The notes under the pieces: model-generated
The model's input: only the letters and a program-made list of their open reading frames with translations
What the model was told of the DNA's origin: nothing
Databases searched by the model: none
Program-made: the position numbers and the translations under genes
Shown here: one piece after another, positions 12,701-39,700 of the stretch
Layout: every line of letters starts with the position of its first letter
How positions within the stretch are numbered: position 1 is the first letter of the stretch
From: Ancylostoma caninum
Lineage: Eukaryota; Nematoda; Chromadorea; Rhabditida; Ancylostomatidae
Direction of reading: 5' to 3'
NCBI GenBank assembly: GCA_037903475.1
Contig: JBAJFG010000615.1
Coordinates: 2,194,501-2,258,500, forward strand
DNA: 64,000 nucleotides

Positions 12701-14775
12701 CGCCCAATGGAGCGGTGAAGACATCTCTCCTGGGGTTCCTCGATATGCTGAGTATGAATATGACAACCACTTTGTACGAATACGTCGATTCAATGTCACC
12801 GAAATAGCTTTGCTAACTTTTCGCCCACAAGTCGATGGGAAACGTCACCTGGGCTTCGCTAACATGCTGATCACCAAAATTATGGAGATTTTAATGAATT
12901 TGTCGATGATAGTAATTGGCCTCAGCAGTATGATGTAGCCAAGGTAATAAAACACCCGAGCGAAGCCGGGTACGGCAGCTAGTGTTCAATATAAGAGGAT
13001 TTATGTGGAACATAGAATTTATCGTTCTCGATGTATTATCCTCCATATTTATATATTTATGTGGAACATAGAAAGAATTTATCGTTCTCGATGTATTATC
13101 CTCCTACAGTTGTACTAGCACAGACCAGGGGCAGACGCAGAAAGTGGCTAAAGAAGGTGGGCGCGCAGCAAAAAGTGAGATATTCACCAAATTTGGAGGC
13201 CCGAATGGTCGGAATTCTGGAAGTAAAGTTGATGGGAAGGAGAGCTTCAAGAATAAAAATAAACAAAGAGAGACAAAAGTAACTAAATAGGAGATTTTCA
13301 CCTATTCCACAGAGTAGTTTCGAAAATTAGGCGACCCATTTACGGGGAGGTACGAGGAGAGAAGGGTGCGCTCCGAGTTCTCCTGTATGTACTATACATT
13401 GGAATATTCGACGATTTTTGAAATATTCGAATTTTTGAACAATTCGAAAATAGAAAATTTGAAATATTCGAATTCTGAATAGTTCGAATATGGGGCTTTT
13501 TGCAATATTCGAACATTTGAATAATTCGAATAAGGTGTTTTCAAAATATGCGAATGAACGAATTATTCGAATGTAGGACTTTTTCGGCTACCCGAATGAA
13601 TGAATCATTCGAATAACCGACTTTTTGAAATCACCGAATGAATGAATAATTCGAATCGAATATTCGGTCCAATACCATTTCAATTATAGCTTTCAAAGTT
13701 TTCGTTCCTGGCCGCCACTATCAACCTTTGTTACTCGCACCTGCAAGATCGGCATCATGTACATATCAGGGTCTCGTCAGGCGATCTGCGGGAATTGCTG
13801 GGGGTCGCAACGAGCTTTGAGGCATGACCTTGTTAGTGGATACCTATTGCTCTCTATAATAGCCATCATACCATCATTATTCAATGTCAAATGTTCCAAG
13901 CCGAATAAACGAATATTTCGAATTTGCCACTTCTCAGACAGTCGAATGAACGAATTGTTGAATACTAGCTTTCTCTAGGTGCCCGAATAAACGAATTATT
14001 CGAATAACTCTAATTATGAACAACCCGAATGAATGAATAGTTCGAATATGCCCATTCTTTGAAAAGCCGAATGAATGAATTTCGAATATTCGAAAATTTC
14101 GTAGAATATATTCGATTCGGTCACATGTACATATAGTATGTACGTATTGAATACACCTGTATTACTTTATAAATTTTTACATCTACCACTCCTTCAATGC
14201 TGTATTTTATGGAGACCATTTGGTTACCTACTGAAACTAACAACGCTGCTATGCAGGAACGCACCCTCATGGAATACAAGGAGTGCCATAGTTACTACAT
14301 AGGTATACTTAGTAGACAATAATGAGTGACACAGACAGAATCATTCACTCGGTGACGTGAATTTTTTTTGGGCTGGAGCGTATTGTTTACAAAAATGGTG
14401 CGACGATTCGAGCTCTCTCATGAAAAAGAGCTGACCTCTACATTATTCAACTTTAAAATCTAATCAGAGTCTTTGAAAAAGACGTGCTCTCACGATTGAA
14501 TATAATCTTACGGCTTTTGTCCGAAATTGCTACCAACGACTTTTCCATCCTTGTTGGTAAGTTTGTAGTACTGCTCCAGCGTGTCACCGACCTCGGAGCG
14601 GAGTTTGCATTTAGAATCTGAATTCTTCCATGAATAAATATCTCTTAATGAGCGCTATTGAAATTATTATTTCACCTGGAATTTTCTTGATAATTTCAAT
14701 TCTTACGCCCTCATCGGTGGTCCATGTCCTGTCGCTTGCGACTACCACGCTAACCAAGATGAGCAGCAGAAACAT
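9709..14775 (-). CDS. ER-type FKBP prolyl isomerase, two FKBP domains
   Basis: Peptidyl-prolyl cis-trans isomerase expected in the secretory pathway. Model: complement(join(9709..9818,9867..9945,10412..10564,10631..10726,10792..10845,10913..10997,14512..14617,14676..14775)), 260 residues, all phases consistent. Exon 1 encodes a signal peptide ([14 protein letters not shown]). Domain 1 is read from [10 protein letters not shown] through [16 protein letters not shown] and [12 protein letters not shown]. Domain 2 runs from [20 protein letters not shown] through [34 protein letters not shown] and [16 protein letters not shown]. The C-terminus is KADKTEL, a KDEL-like ER-retention tail. This layout matches the C. 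elegans FKB-3/4/5 group. The donor after exon 5' of 10792 could instead lie 6 nt downstream (10786). An acceptor TTTCTTATAG sits 7 nt before the ATG, and an AATAAA lies at 9641-9646. The 3.5-kb second intron carries a Helitron. Confidence 0.95.
10190..10372. mobile_element. MITE family C (GCGTGCG ends) in an FKBP intron
   Basis: The ends read TACCTGATGCGTGCG and CGCACGCAGCTAATATAAAT. The interior has a CGGCCTTGCGGCGGCC palindrome and GACCCGGTCCGTATAGAGAAA. Related copies are at 36585-36790 and 47672-47874. It lies 40 bp from exon 10412-10564 without disrupting it. Confidence 0.6.
11895..12982 (+). mobile_element. Non-autonomous Helitron, copy 1
   Basis: The 5' end is TCTGTATATATAAAAGTGAA, preceded by A at 11894. 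The 3' end has the hairpin ACCCGAGCGAAGCCGGGT followed by GGCAGCTAG and a flanking T. These are the classic Helitron signals: TC start, hairpin, CTRR end, A/T insertion site. The element is about 1,088 bp and contains about three 118-bp tandem units (12116-12470) plus more diverged ones. There is no Rep/helicase frame. It is inserted in FKBP intron 2 and is nearly identical in layout to 19375-20471. Confidence 0.9.
12116..12475. repeat. 118-bp tandem repeats inside Helitron copy 1
   Basis: Units begin TTGACCAGGGACTAGCGAGA at about 12116, 12234 and 12352, spaced 118 bp apart. They contain GCGCTGAACACGAATATGAC and TTATCGATTTATTGATTTTA. The first three units are nearly identical, which suggests recent amplification or gene conversion. 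Confidence 0.85.
12995..13105. repeat. Short direct duplication (about 50-bp units)
   Basis: TTTATGTGGAACATAGAA and ATTTATCGTTCTCGATGTAT occur twice, at about 12998-13044 and 13057-13105. They are separated by a short AT-rich spacer directly after the Helitron 3' end. Confidence 0.7.
13120..13395. mobile_element. MITE family D relic (GACGCAG ends)
   Basis: The left side has CCAGGGGCAGACGCAGAAAG, resembling CAGTGGCGGACGCAG at 51845. The right side has AATTAGGCGACCCATTTACG, matching the interior of other copies. The right terminus is eroded. This is a relic of a family that also has members at 26935, 31180, 40560 and 51845. Confidence 0.5.
13400..14115. repeat. ATTCGAAT-rich repetitive segment
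   Basis: The palindromic core ATTCGAAT and variants recur every 20-45 bp at 13400-13670 and again at 13900-14110. Units have the form CCGAATGAATGAATAATTCG separated by spacers such as ACTTTTTGAAA. The middle (13680-13890) lacks the motif and looks like an insertion or the element body. A smaller patch of similar sequence is at 57210-57290. There is no coding frame. Confidence 0.7.
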
Positions 14776-17700
14776 ACGGCTACTATAAGAAATGTGTACA
14801 TAGTCATGAATCAAGGCCGATTGTTTACTACATCAACGATTAACAATACGGTGGAGTGACAGAATTGTAAAAGGTGACTTTACATAGGATCGGTTTCCTT
14901 TAGAAGTTTCCGCCTAGACTTCAATTAAAGGGGTTATCCGATGTCCTGATCATAAAAACTATTTTTCTATCGGAGCTCCCTTTTTGTAGGGTTGCGTGAG
15001 AATAATTAAGGAGAATGGAATAAAATGTCAGTCGACAGGAAAATCAGAGAGTAATTGGAGTAGCGCTAGCTTCTGTAATCCTTCAATCAATGGACTAGGA
15101 AATTTTCGGAACTTTTTTTAGCAGAAAAAAGCGGGAATTGTCCGATCATACTGTCATTTTCTTGCCAAAATTGACATTTTCTTTATGTTCATTACTGTTC
15201 AAAATGCTTAGAAAAAGCAGAGCTGAGGTAGAAAACGTGTGCGATTCTGGTGATCGGAACGTCAAAGTACCCCTTTAAATGAAGTTTGGGCGAAGTTTGT
15301 AAAGAATTCATATAGAAGACCGATCCGATGACAGGTCACCTTTTATAATTGTCTTAATAAGAAAGAAAACGAAGTTAGTTTTCATGAAGCAGGGGAAGTC
15401 CAACTTCCACTTGGATGTAAGAGCATACTCTGACTGTTGATGCAAAAAAAATTGTTAATCACGTTTGATTAATGTATAGGTGGGGCTCACGAAAGGTGTC
15501 TGTTTATTGTATTTCATTAAATTCGCTAGATACGCTACTAAATGATTAATAATTCTTCGGTACCCAGCGATAGTAGTGCGACTGGATCTGTGATTAGCAA
15601 ATTCGTCCAAGTGGTCAATTGCAAGGCTTGGCCGCACTGGCCGCTCCCAGTTAAACAACTTACACCCCACCGCCACATCTCAAACATGAAGAATTCGGGA
15701 ACCCATAGAAATGGCTCTTCTGTACCTTAGGCTGAACCACGCGCCAGCTTTTGTGGGTTTGGTAACTTGTACTATATCACAACCGCATGACAGTTACTTG
15801 GCTTGATAAACTAATCTCAAAGGAACGCATTCAAAGCCAACAGCACCTCATTTTCGTGTATTCTTCGCGTATTTTGTGCTATCTTACCATTGGACATGAG
15901 CTCTGCACTCATAAGAAACTCGAAGTACAGCAAAATCTTCAACATGAAGTTTCTGCAGGTGCTGCCTTTAAGACATTTTGGTATGGTGAAATCGCGCTGT
16001 GCGGACTCAATAAGAACGCGGAAAACAAAAACTAAAATCACTAGTATGGGATGATTCTGTTAATCATCTGAAGCGCAAGGAAATAATCAAAAACAATCGT
16101 CGTCGTGTCGATTCAGTTTTGACATTAGACCTCGAACGCTAACCAGCACCCCGTCATGCTGGTTTTCCTGCCTTGTTCCGAGGTTTTCGTACAGCTTGGC
16201 ACCAAAAACGCAAATGATCAAAAGGTGTAGAAATCAGATGCATGTGTTGCCTGTTAGGACATGTCAGAATCAATGAAACGTGAGAGTTCTGCGCTGCCGT
16301 CGCGAGACCGTGTCAGTGAATAGACAAAAACCAGATCAAGATGCTCATAGTTGTTTTGCATAATTTCCTGTGGACATTTGAATGTTTGTTTGAATGAATA
16401 AATGCATAATTCTACAGCGTATTTTTCAGGCTCCGGGTTACGTATACTTTGCCGTTTAGGGTGATTATGGACGTGTTTCAGCAGCTATAATCGAAGTGTA
16501 CTGCCTGAGGAATTAAATGTCCCACAGAAGACAAATCGTGGGCCGTAGTCGTGGTGGCGTTCGCACAATACATCGATTTCTTGAAAATTCCCTTCGATTA
16601 TTTTCAACGCAAAAATCACTGAAGGGCACTTTTTCTTCGTTTTGTTTGTTTTCCGCTAGCTTAGAATAGGCAACAATCTATCACTGTGCAGCACATCCAC
16701 GTAACATACTGTAAAATAATGTTCAGTTTAATTCGTGCTTCAGTCCTTTAAAAATAAGCAGTGAATCCCCCAAAAAGGACCAGTTGGTCTTTCAAGGGTG
16801 TTACATCCCTCCTGAAATCTTCTTCATTTCTTGAAAAACCTTTGTTTAAAGAGCAGCGATGCAGAAAATTCTATTCCAAGCACCCTGATTGAATTATAGT
16901 TAATTATGACTGGCCTTTTTCAGCCATCGTTGACTAAGAAAGAAAGACCGATAGCTCATTAGGCCAAGTGTCGCCAGTTCTTAACGAGCACCAGAACTTG
17001 AGAATGAGCATTCTGCACTTGCGAAAATGCAAACTGGACAAGCAATACGATTTTCAAAGTCGAAACAAAAGGATGCAGGTGACAGTATCTGTGGAAACTA
17101 TAAGAAAGCACCGAAGGAGTGGAACAATCAATAGACGTGAAGGTCATGGCGGCCTCGATCAGGATGGACATAGGGGATTGAAGAGAGGAGGAGCAGACAG
17201 TAAAGGTCGAATGGAAGTATGCAACGATTAGGTAGTTTATATGGCTCGGAAAGAGTTTTCTACGAAAACGCAGCCCAAGGCAGAAACGCGCCAGCCGATA
17301 AGCATCGAAAATCAGCTAAGATCAGGTTTTCACGCTGACCGAACCCATCCTCACACCACAACTGCCCGTAAAAAATCCGTCCAAGTGATTTGTTCTGTAT
17401 AAGGGTTTTTTATGAGGAAACGATGAGCTTTTCTCATGTGCGTATACAAAAGCAAAGCGATGGCAGAACTTAAAAAAGTTCAATTTGTAAATGTTCGTCA
17501 TAATGTGTCCGAAAAATTCTCTGGAGGTTGTGCTTAGAGTAACAAAATAACCTCAGAGAAAAAAAGCATCTTGGTTCTTCGTTTTTTTTTTGTGAGTGGT
17601 TCTGCACAGACACGCCACAGCTAAAACCCTAGTCGGGAAGCGGTGCTTTGGCGTAAACGGTACATTCATGTTAGTATGTATCTAAGATGTAGCCAGACAA

Positions 17701-18212
17701 TAGCAAAGAAAATGATTTTAAGCCACACACTGGCTAGACTATTTCTTCTTTTTCTTTGAAATAAATTCCGGGGTTTTCTTGACTTAGAGAACCAAAAAGG
17801 CTGCGAATTCTTTGCGCTCGAACTCAGTGGCGCAAACAGCTGCGACAGTGAGAGGGCCAAGATGCAATCGGGTAGTTAGAGCATTGTGTGTTCGCGCTAT
17901 TTCACACCTACATTGGATAATTGTCTCGCCAACGTCTTCTCTCGCCCTTTTCATCGCCAAAAACTCGAAAAATGTCTCGCAAGCACGTTCGCTCTTCAAT
18001 TTCAGGTCACCCTTTTATTATTTTCTTTGCAGCACTTCCCCTCTGCTTTTTTTCCTGATCACAACGGTTGCAATAATTGAAAGCCTATGTTACCAGCTAG
18101 ATGATTTCGTTCCTTGAGGTTTTTTCCTTAATAGTGCCTTGAACCTGCCTCGGTACACCACTTACAAGCAAACATACATGTTTGGACGAGAAGAAAAAAA
18201 AACATAGTGTTG
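14776..18212. other. Intergenic region, no supported gene
   Basis: This lies between the FKBP start and the 3' end of the EF-hand gene. It contains a MITE of family E at about 14873-15325. The open frames (15542-15730, 15787-16035, 16968-17231 and 17812-18117) have no recognisable domain, signal peptide or convincing splice sites. The AATAAA of the EF-hand gene is at its right edge. Confidence 0.45.
14873..15325. mobile_element. MITE family E (AGGTGAC / GTCACCT ends)
   Basis: The left arm AGGTGACTTTACATAGGATC and TTCCGCCTAGACTTCA pair with a right arm containing GATCCGATGACAGGTCACCT and a diverged TGAAGTTTGGGCGAA. AAAGGGGTTATCCGATG and its mirror occur within the arms. Related sequence occurs at 42565-42662 and 44460-44965. 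Confidence 0.6.
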
Positions 18213-18292
18213 ATTTATTGCCCAATTCACAAGGTCACAGTGAATGCTTATTTTATACAAGGAAGGCGGAATCATAATATATAAGAGATCAT

Positions 18293-32849
<14,557 letters not shown>

Positions 32850-32952
32850 CGCTAACCTGAAATCAGGACGCAATCTATCAAAGTAAAAGCATATGAAGGT
32901 GATTAGCGACAAGCAGGATGATTTATAAGGATTATGTATCTATATCTACATA

Positions 32953-34227
32953 CATGGTGGCTGTTCAGTATGGATCGCGTTTTTTTAAAGGTTAAAAAGG
33001 AAAAAAAGAAAGCAGCTATCACCTAAATCTTGCGATGATAAGATAACTAGTGGCTTCCATGGATAGCGTGAGAATTATGGTTTCCCTATTTGGACTCCTT
33101 CAGAGGTTACAAAAAGATTTCGTCGTCTACTGCTATCAGTGAACCTCAGTGGTTGCACACTCCATGTTACTGAATTTGCTAAACGCCCTGATTTCTCCGG
33201 ACCAACAGAAGGGAATATTGTGAAGCAGCAAAGGGAGACAGGTCAGAATGCTGCACTCCAGAAACCAGGGAGACCACGATCCATTCGCACCACACGTTGA
33301 CGTGGCATCATCGAGAAGAGTATCGCCAGCGACAATTCCATCATATTAAAACGCGTGGCTTCCAACTCGAATATCTCAACAGACACTGTTCAGAGAATGG
33401 CGAAACTTGGGCTGCGCAGTTACCAAACGTTTGAAACAGCACACTATCAGAATCGGTGAACGGGGAACTTTTGGATTAAGCAAAAAAAGTCCCCAAAAAA
33501 TCTTCGTGGCCATCTCCTCAATCTCGCTTCTACAGACGGAAAAGTTTTCATGTTAAGTCCCCGTGAATTCTGCGTGAGCCAACACGACCACTATCGTTAT
33601 ATCACAGTACAGTGAAGAAATAGGTGATGAACGAATGGACTCTTTTTCTCTCGTCTGCTATGGTCTGGAATGAATTGTCTTCAGGAATGCCTCCTCAGCT
33701 GCCGAAAGCTGACGCCGGTTTTCATCAGGAAGCCATCTTACACTATGTGCACTTTCCACGGACCAACAGACATGGCTGCACAAAGTGGTTTCCTCGTAGC
33801 GAGAGCGGGCCTCACATCTGGCCACAAAATCCACCTTGGCCTTCTGTGATCCTGACCTTCCCGATTGGTAAGTCTAAGATATAAGGTTCTCCTACTCCTT
33901 CATTTCAGTCCGCTGGGCTACATCGTTTACAGCTTCTCAGAGGTCAAGGTGTCCGCTACTAGCCACGGAGATGTGAACTCCCTCAGGATTACATTTGAGA
34001 GGGAGTGGAGCGAGACCGACGTCAACCTCTCGCGCCAACTGAAGTCTCACTTGGGAGGCGACTGAGGTCCTGCATCGGTACTGAATCAAGACGTCTTCCG
34101 GCAAGACCTTTTTCTGGTGATAGCCAATGCTTGTGCAAAACAGGTAAACAATATGGCATCCCAATATCTTACTTCTTTGGAGAAAGAGTATAGAAAATTG
34201 AGCAATCCATACTTAACAGCCACCCTG
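32953..34227 (+). mobile_element. Degenerate mariner/Tc1-type transposon
   Basis: The ends are inverted repeats: CATGGTGGCTGTTCAGTATG at the left and, at the right, the complement of CAGGGTGGCTGTTAAGTATG. TA dinucleotides flank both sides. The 1.28-kb interior is a broken plus-strand transposase with several stops and frameshifts. Recognisable pieces are a helix-turn-helix-like region at 33140-33420 (RVASNSNISTDTVQRMAKLG), and a C-terminal stretch around 33905-34060 reading SPLGYIVYSFSEVK, where intact elements have NPLDYSVWS. It is inactive. It starts about 100 bp upstream of the EF-hand ATG (transcribed away), so it may have displaced promoter sequence. Confidence 0.8.
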
Positions 34228-34739
34228 TATATTATGTATCTGCTATATCAATAAATGGGCTCAACTAGCCGAAATTCGCAATTTTCAGCGAATTAGTAGT
34301 ACTTAAAATAAAACAAAGGCTGCACATAGAGACAGCTGATAAATAGTGGAAGGAGACAATGTGGAGATATGAGCATGGATGATGCATAATAAAATCAAGA
34401 AAAATATGTGAATGTGGATATAGATTTAGCTGTAGACGGCTTTGTTCTTTATTAGGGTGAATCTTTTTGGGAATTAAGGCCAAGTAATTCTGGAGAGAAA
34501 TGTTTTGAAGTCTGTGGGAACTACCATCGGACAAATGCTGCATGACCTAAACCCCTCTGAAGTTTTGAAATTTATTTTTTGAGTAGGAAGGTGAAGCTAG
34601 CTATGCATATTAAAATTCGACAACATTATTCTAAAGGGTTGCGCTACAAGTCCTAATAGAGTATCCCTGGACTTCGCCAGTCCAAACTGAATCGAACTGG
34701 CGAAATAAGAGCTAACGATGGTAGATACGATACGTATCG

Positions 34740-34975
34740 ATTGCCCCATTACATGCCTTGGATTGCTTCTAAATGGAGCTCATCACTTCGCATCTCCTGC
34801 GCTTCTCAAGGATGTGCCCAAAATAAACTGGCATTGCGAGTAATAGCGACAATGGAAACCATGCTTATCGATCGGCAAAGAGAGCACTCTCCGAAATATT
34901 CACTGTGCGAACTAACTAACTCACCGTGTGACCGATTGCTAAAGAATCTTAAAGGTAAGCAGAGCACTACCTAAG
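34740..34975. repeat. Dispersed repeat, copy at 57480
   Basis: The segment from GAGCTCATCACTTCGCATCT through GGATGTGCCCAAAATAAACT to ATGCTTATCGATCGGCA resembles 57479-57580 (GAGCTCATCGCTCCTCATCG, GATGTGCCCAGAATGAACT, ATGCTCATCGATTG) in the same orientation. It is probably part of an old retroelement; the plus-strand frame 34741-34974 runs through it. Confidence 0.5.
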
Positions 34976-35979
34976 AATCGCCACCTATCCGAGAAGAGCG
35001 CTGATATTTGTCTGGACGTGGTCGCGTCTCCGCCTGCGCCAACATCCAAATTCTGTCGCTTTCGCAAACTCGCCTGTCGTTCTCGTAGCGGGACCTACGC
35101 CCGTCAAGGGGGGCTGGTAGTGGAGTATAGCAACGCGTCTTTGTCGCTTTTTTTCGCTAATTTCCGAGAAAAATTTATTTTTTTTTCTATTTCCAGACAA
35201 AAATTTCGCTCGCACGTTTTCCGCTAATCCATAACTAAATATCAGTTGTAGATCACTTGAAACGACGCAACGCTTTCCAGACATGAGCATGCTAGAATGT
35301 GGCACTCACGGAAATCTTCGTGTTCGAGATTTTGCCATATTCCACGGTTATGAGGGACATGAAACTCGTATCCAATAATGAAATAGCCTGAAGCACGCGA
35401 GAAATTCACGAAAACGGAACCTTGTATTGCCTGCTCCCTCGTCGTTCGTGGGTTCTGTCAGTCATGCGAATTCATCAGAAAAGTCATTCCGATAAAGAGA
35501 GCCAACATCTCCGCACGCACGTGAGCATTCTTTTTGTTCTACTGATTGCTGTGATTCACTACTTCTTGATTACACGAGAGCCGACTGGCTATCTCAGAAT
35601 TGAAAGTTCTTGGGGGTGATATCGTTGAAGGTAATCCGAAGAAATGAGTCCATTAAATGTAAAGATTGAAAAGTATTCATGTGACCGATGAAAGCCAAGG
35701 AAAAAGCGTGTAATGGATTAAAATTTCCATTAACGTCCAATAAGGAACTCAAAGAGGTAGAGAGAGAAAAAGAGAGAGAGAAGAGAGAGAAAAGCATTTC
35801 CTCTTATTTACTTCTTAATTAGTTTTTCTCCTGTTGTTCTCTGGATTGCAAAACTGTCGGCAATAATCAAGACATGAGGAAGTAGCGCTGCATAGACGAC
35901 TGGAGAACTGCTTCCAACCCAGAATATCTGTCTATTCCATATGCTCCATACATTTTTATGTCATCTACGTGTAGCTGTG

Positions 35980-36240
35980 TCTGTCTGGATCAATAACATA
36001 TCTTCAGGAATAGCCCTTGGTTGACATTGTAAATGTAGGAACAACGAAGTGCAGTCCTTTTCAAAAAAATAGGCGGATTCCATGACTGCAGGAACGCGGT
36101 GGGACCTAAACGGAAGATGCAGAGAGAGCATGTCAGAAGTGAGAGGGTCGGATGGGTCCTGCCGCGATCCTGCAGCCGCAACGCTATGATACCGCACGCG
36201 TGATCCGTCTATCTTTTCGACTTGGACTATAACATAGGAT
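35980..36240. repeat. Dispersed repeat, related to 57600-57760
   Basis: Both places share CATGACTGCAGGAACGC / CGTGACTGTAGGAACGC, then GAGAGCATG(T/C)C(A/T)GAAGTGAGAG and GGGTCC(T/C)GCCGCGAT. Orientation is the same in both. It is non-coding as far as I can see. Confidence 0.5.
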
Positions 36241-36584
36241 AATACTTTGCAGAACACTAATGGCACAAGGTTGCTCCTCAGAGTGACTTCTTCCAGTTTA
36301 CACCCGATAAGGTAACGTGCTGGGCGAAAAGAGAGTTGGGGCGAGGTGGGGGGAGAAAGTGAGAGTGGGGAGGGGAGGTCGTGCATGTTCTGAGCTGTTA
36401 GTTGGCAAGTCACGAACGTTTAAACTTTTGAGTCGACGAGTTTCACTTTTAACTTACAATAACTCCCTAAATTGACTAACTGTGTTTCTCTTTGTCAAAA
36501 TTGGTCTTTTTCTTTATTCAAACAATAAATAGCATTTAAAAAGGTTGTAGCTCTAGACACGGTAATTGGCCTATGAAATCTGGT

Positions 36585-36790
36585 ACTCGACTATAAGGCA
36601 GTTTATACTAGATGCGTGCATTTGAATGATGGAGGATAGGGCAAATCGCAGCGGTGACGCAGCTTGGACAAACGCGTTCACGGCCCCGCGGCGGTCGTTT
36701 CTCTCACGTCCATGCCGCGTTGACCTGTCCTCATAGAAAATCCTTTGCAAATCAATGCGCGCGTCGCACGCACGCACTACAGACTTCACC
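36585..36790. mobile_element. MITE family C copy
   Basis: The left end ATAAGGCAGTTTATACTAGATGCGTGC pairs with GCGCGTCGCACGCACGCACT at the right. The interior CACGGCCCCGCGGCGGTCG and GCCGCGTTGACCTGTCCTCATAG matches the 47672-47874 copy. Confidence 0.6.
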
Positions 36791-39700
36791 TTTATGGCAC
36801 AGAATTGCGCCTAGGTCGACCAATTCCATTACAAATCCATGAATCCATGATGAAATGAATTAGTAATGAAATTAACAGGGGAATGGAGCCAGATGTCCCC
36901 GGCACTTCGAAATGGGACATATCCCCTGTGAGTTCGATTGATCTTTGTTCGAAAAATGTGGGAGTAGTTTTCTATTACAGTTCAATAAACCTTTTTCACG
37001 GAAATCTTCGTTTTTCTTACAGATTAGGATTTTATGTAGAAATCATCCAAGATTGATCGTTCGCCGACTCCTTTCAGGTAGAACCAGCCCTAGAAAGACA
37101 ATGCTCGGATTGGGAGCATACGATAACATGAATTTCTAAAATTTTTGAACTACAAAAAAAAGAAAGCTCAAGCGAAGGGTTCTGGACACTGTTCGGAATT
37201 TTCCACTATAAAAGAAAAGATTGAAGTAACGCTCTGAAAATGATGAGGACTGCTAGACTCTGCTCACTCTAAAAAGTTGGGTTAGCCAGATTTGAACCGG
37301 ATAAGTAGTGAACCTCTCCCAAAAATCACTAATGAAAGTATTCGTCTCCCTCATTCCTTTGTGGTAAAACTAATTAGAGTTTTATGACTACGTGCATTGC
37401 TATCTAAAAACGAATCATAATTTGATTTTTTGTTCTTCACATCTTTCTAGGTAGAGCTTCAGATTTCTATTGTTGACAAATCCACTAGAATTTTTTACAT
37501 TTTTTTCCAAGGCCTAGTCTTTTCCTCATCGTCTGACCTTCTTTAATTATCATACTTTCACTCTTTCTAATGAGTAAACTCCCAAATTTAGTGGAACTTG
37601 TGATATTTAGTATATCTTATCATTTTATGGAATTAGCGGATCGACGGATCATTGCACTGACGCCCATGAGAAGACGCGTAGCATTATTATTTTCTGCACT
37701 GAAGCGCATTCCTCGCATTTGTTGTACTCCTGAGGAAGAACACGAATTACGCGGAACACATTACTCAAGGCCTATCAAATTTGCTTGTATATACTACAAT
37801 GTTCCCCTAAAATCCGCTGGATCTGAAATCTTAGCAGTGTATGGTGTCACTCTCATAATTTGAACGTTGCGATTAGGTCGCGCGTCTGAGCATCTGGGAA
37901 TGAAACGACGTATGCATAGTTCACTCAAGTGGAACTGCTTGTACAGCACTGGTGCCTTGCATCAGAGCTAGCCATCCACCTCCTGCTCAGTAATACACCC
38001 ACAGGAGTCCGCGTAGCACATACAAGTTCACAAGGTCCAGCTTACATTTAAAAGAGTCCACAAGTGCAACCTGCCAAAAAGAACGCGATGAGGAAACGGC
38101 AGCCAAACCGCAAAGTCAATAGAAGTTACAGGGTAGAGGATCCTTGTCGACAGTGCAGGGGTAAAGGAGCAAATCATACGACAGCGAGGCAATACAGTTC
38201 CGAGGGAAGCGGACGTCCTTAAGAAGAAAACTTATTTAAATCTTAAATTATTATAACTTGCGAGTAACTATTCATACGTAACACGTGACACTGCTACATA
38301 AGCATACATCGATATGAATTATTCATTTGGCAAGCGTGCATAAGCTTAGAGAGCATTTCCGCTGTTTCAGCAATTAGGAGCAATTACGGGCATTGCAGCT
38401 ATTCTTAAATAAAACATCGTTTCTAAAGAATTCAGTTTGACAGACGGAATCAAAAAGTGAATGAACGAACATACGGACTAACGAACTATGTCTTTCTATA
38501 GTGGCTAAAATATGCCAGAAACAGCACTTCCATTGAGCTGAACATTTTGCCGAAAACAGCGCTGCAGCGGCTTGTGTGGTTAATCGAAAGGCAACTACGC
38601 CCGTGCCAACAAAAAAACCTGCGATTTACGACACTGCTCAGCAATCTTGACAGAAAATCTTCTTTGGAAGTATGGTGCTTAGGTGTTCGTAATCCCAAGA
38701 TTATATCTTACACAGTGAAATTTGTCCTAGGATCAGCGCTCACCTCCTCAAGTGTGAATTTCGGTGAGCTTTGCGTCGCTTATTATGAAGAACATCCAGG
38801 AGAAGAATGGACTCTGTTTTTTGTAAGGAAGCTGAGTTAATTAGGGCCTCGGCAGAAGAGTGACTGTGCAATTGATCAGGGGTAGTTCATACAATGGCAC
38901 CTAGACATAGTCGTTTCGTTTTGCAATTATTATACTTCCCTGGATATTTCTCCTTAGAACTTGTCAGTCAGAATATTCGACACACCGTCATCTGTAGAGA
39001 AATTGAAGCAATGTTTCGACCAAATCTACAGATACGCAAATGAGCTCCGAGCGGTTGTCGCGACCAATACAGTCAGCTTGGCTAACGCTTCCACCGTACT
39101 TCTATAGTCCGTTTCAAACACGCCGATAGTTGAGTGTTTGTGTCCGTGATCTGCATTTCTCGTCCGCCTCTCCGAATACAGCACTATTTCTCGCATTCTC
39201 TCATTCTCTAATATCTTCACTAACTATGTTCCCGGTGAAACACACTATAGCTGAGCATTGATGTCTATCGCTGTATCAGCAGCTGTCTGCACATAAAACT
39301 TTATGAAGACATCATGAAAATCCATCCGATCCACGTTGTTCATCTACGCTATTCTGGCACTCTCTCCAAGCGTTTGAAATGCTTTATACAACGAGAGTTC
39401 AACAAAGAGGTCTTCACCTGATGTCTTTAAAGTGGGCACAGAATAGACAGACAGTTGCGGACATGCTACTACACCCCACACTGTAAACTTTGTGAATAAG
39501 GTCACATGGTTACATCCTTTACGTTATGAAAAGGCATGGTGCAAAAATGGTGAAAAATAAATGGTCTTCTCACAGTTCTTTCGACAACTATTCTTTTCTA
39601 CAATGTGAAGTTTTATGCCCCTTCCCTACTGGAGCCATGAACTGTTGTCTCAGCTTTATGCAGCCCTCCCGCAACAAGGATTTTAGGACAAAAATCAAAT

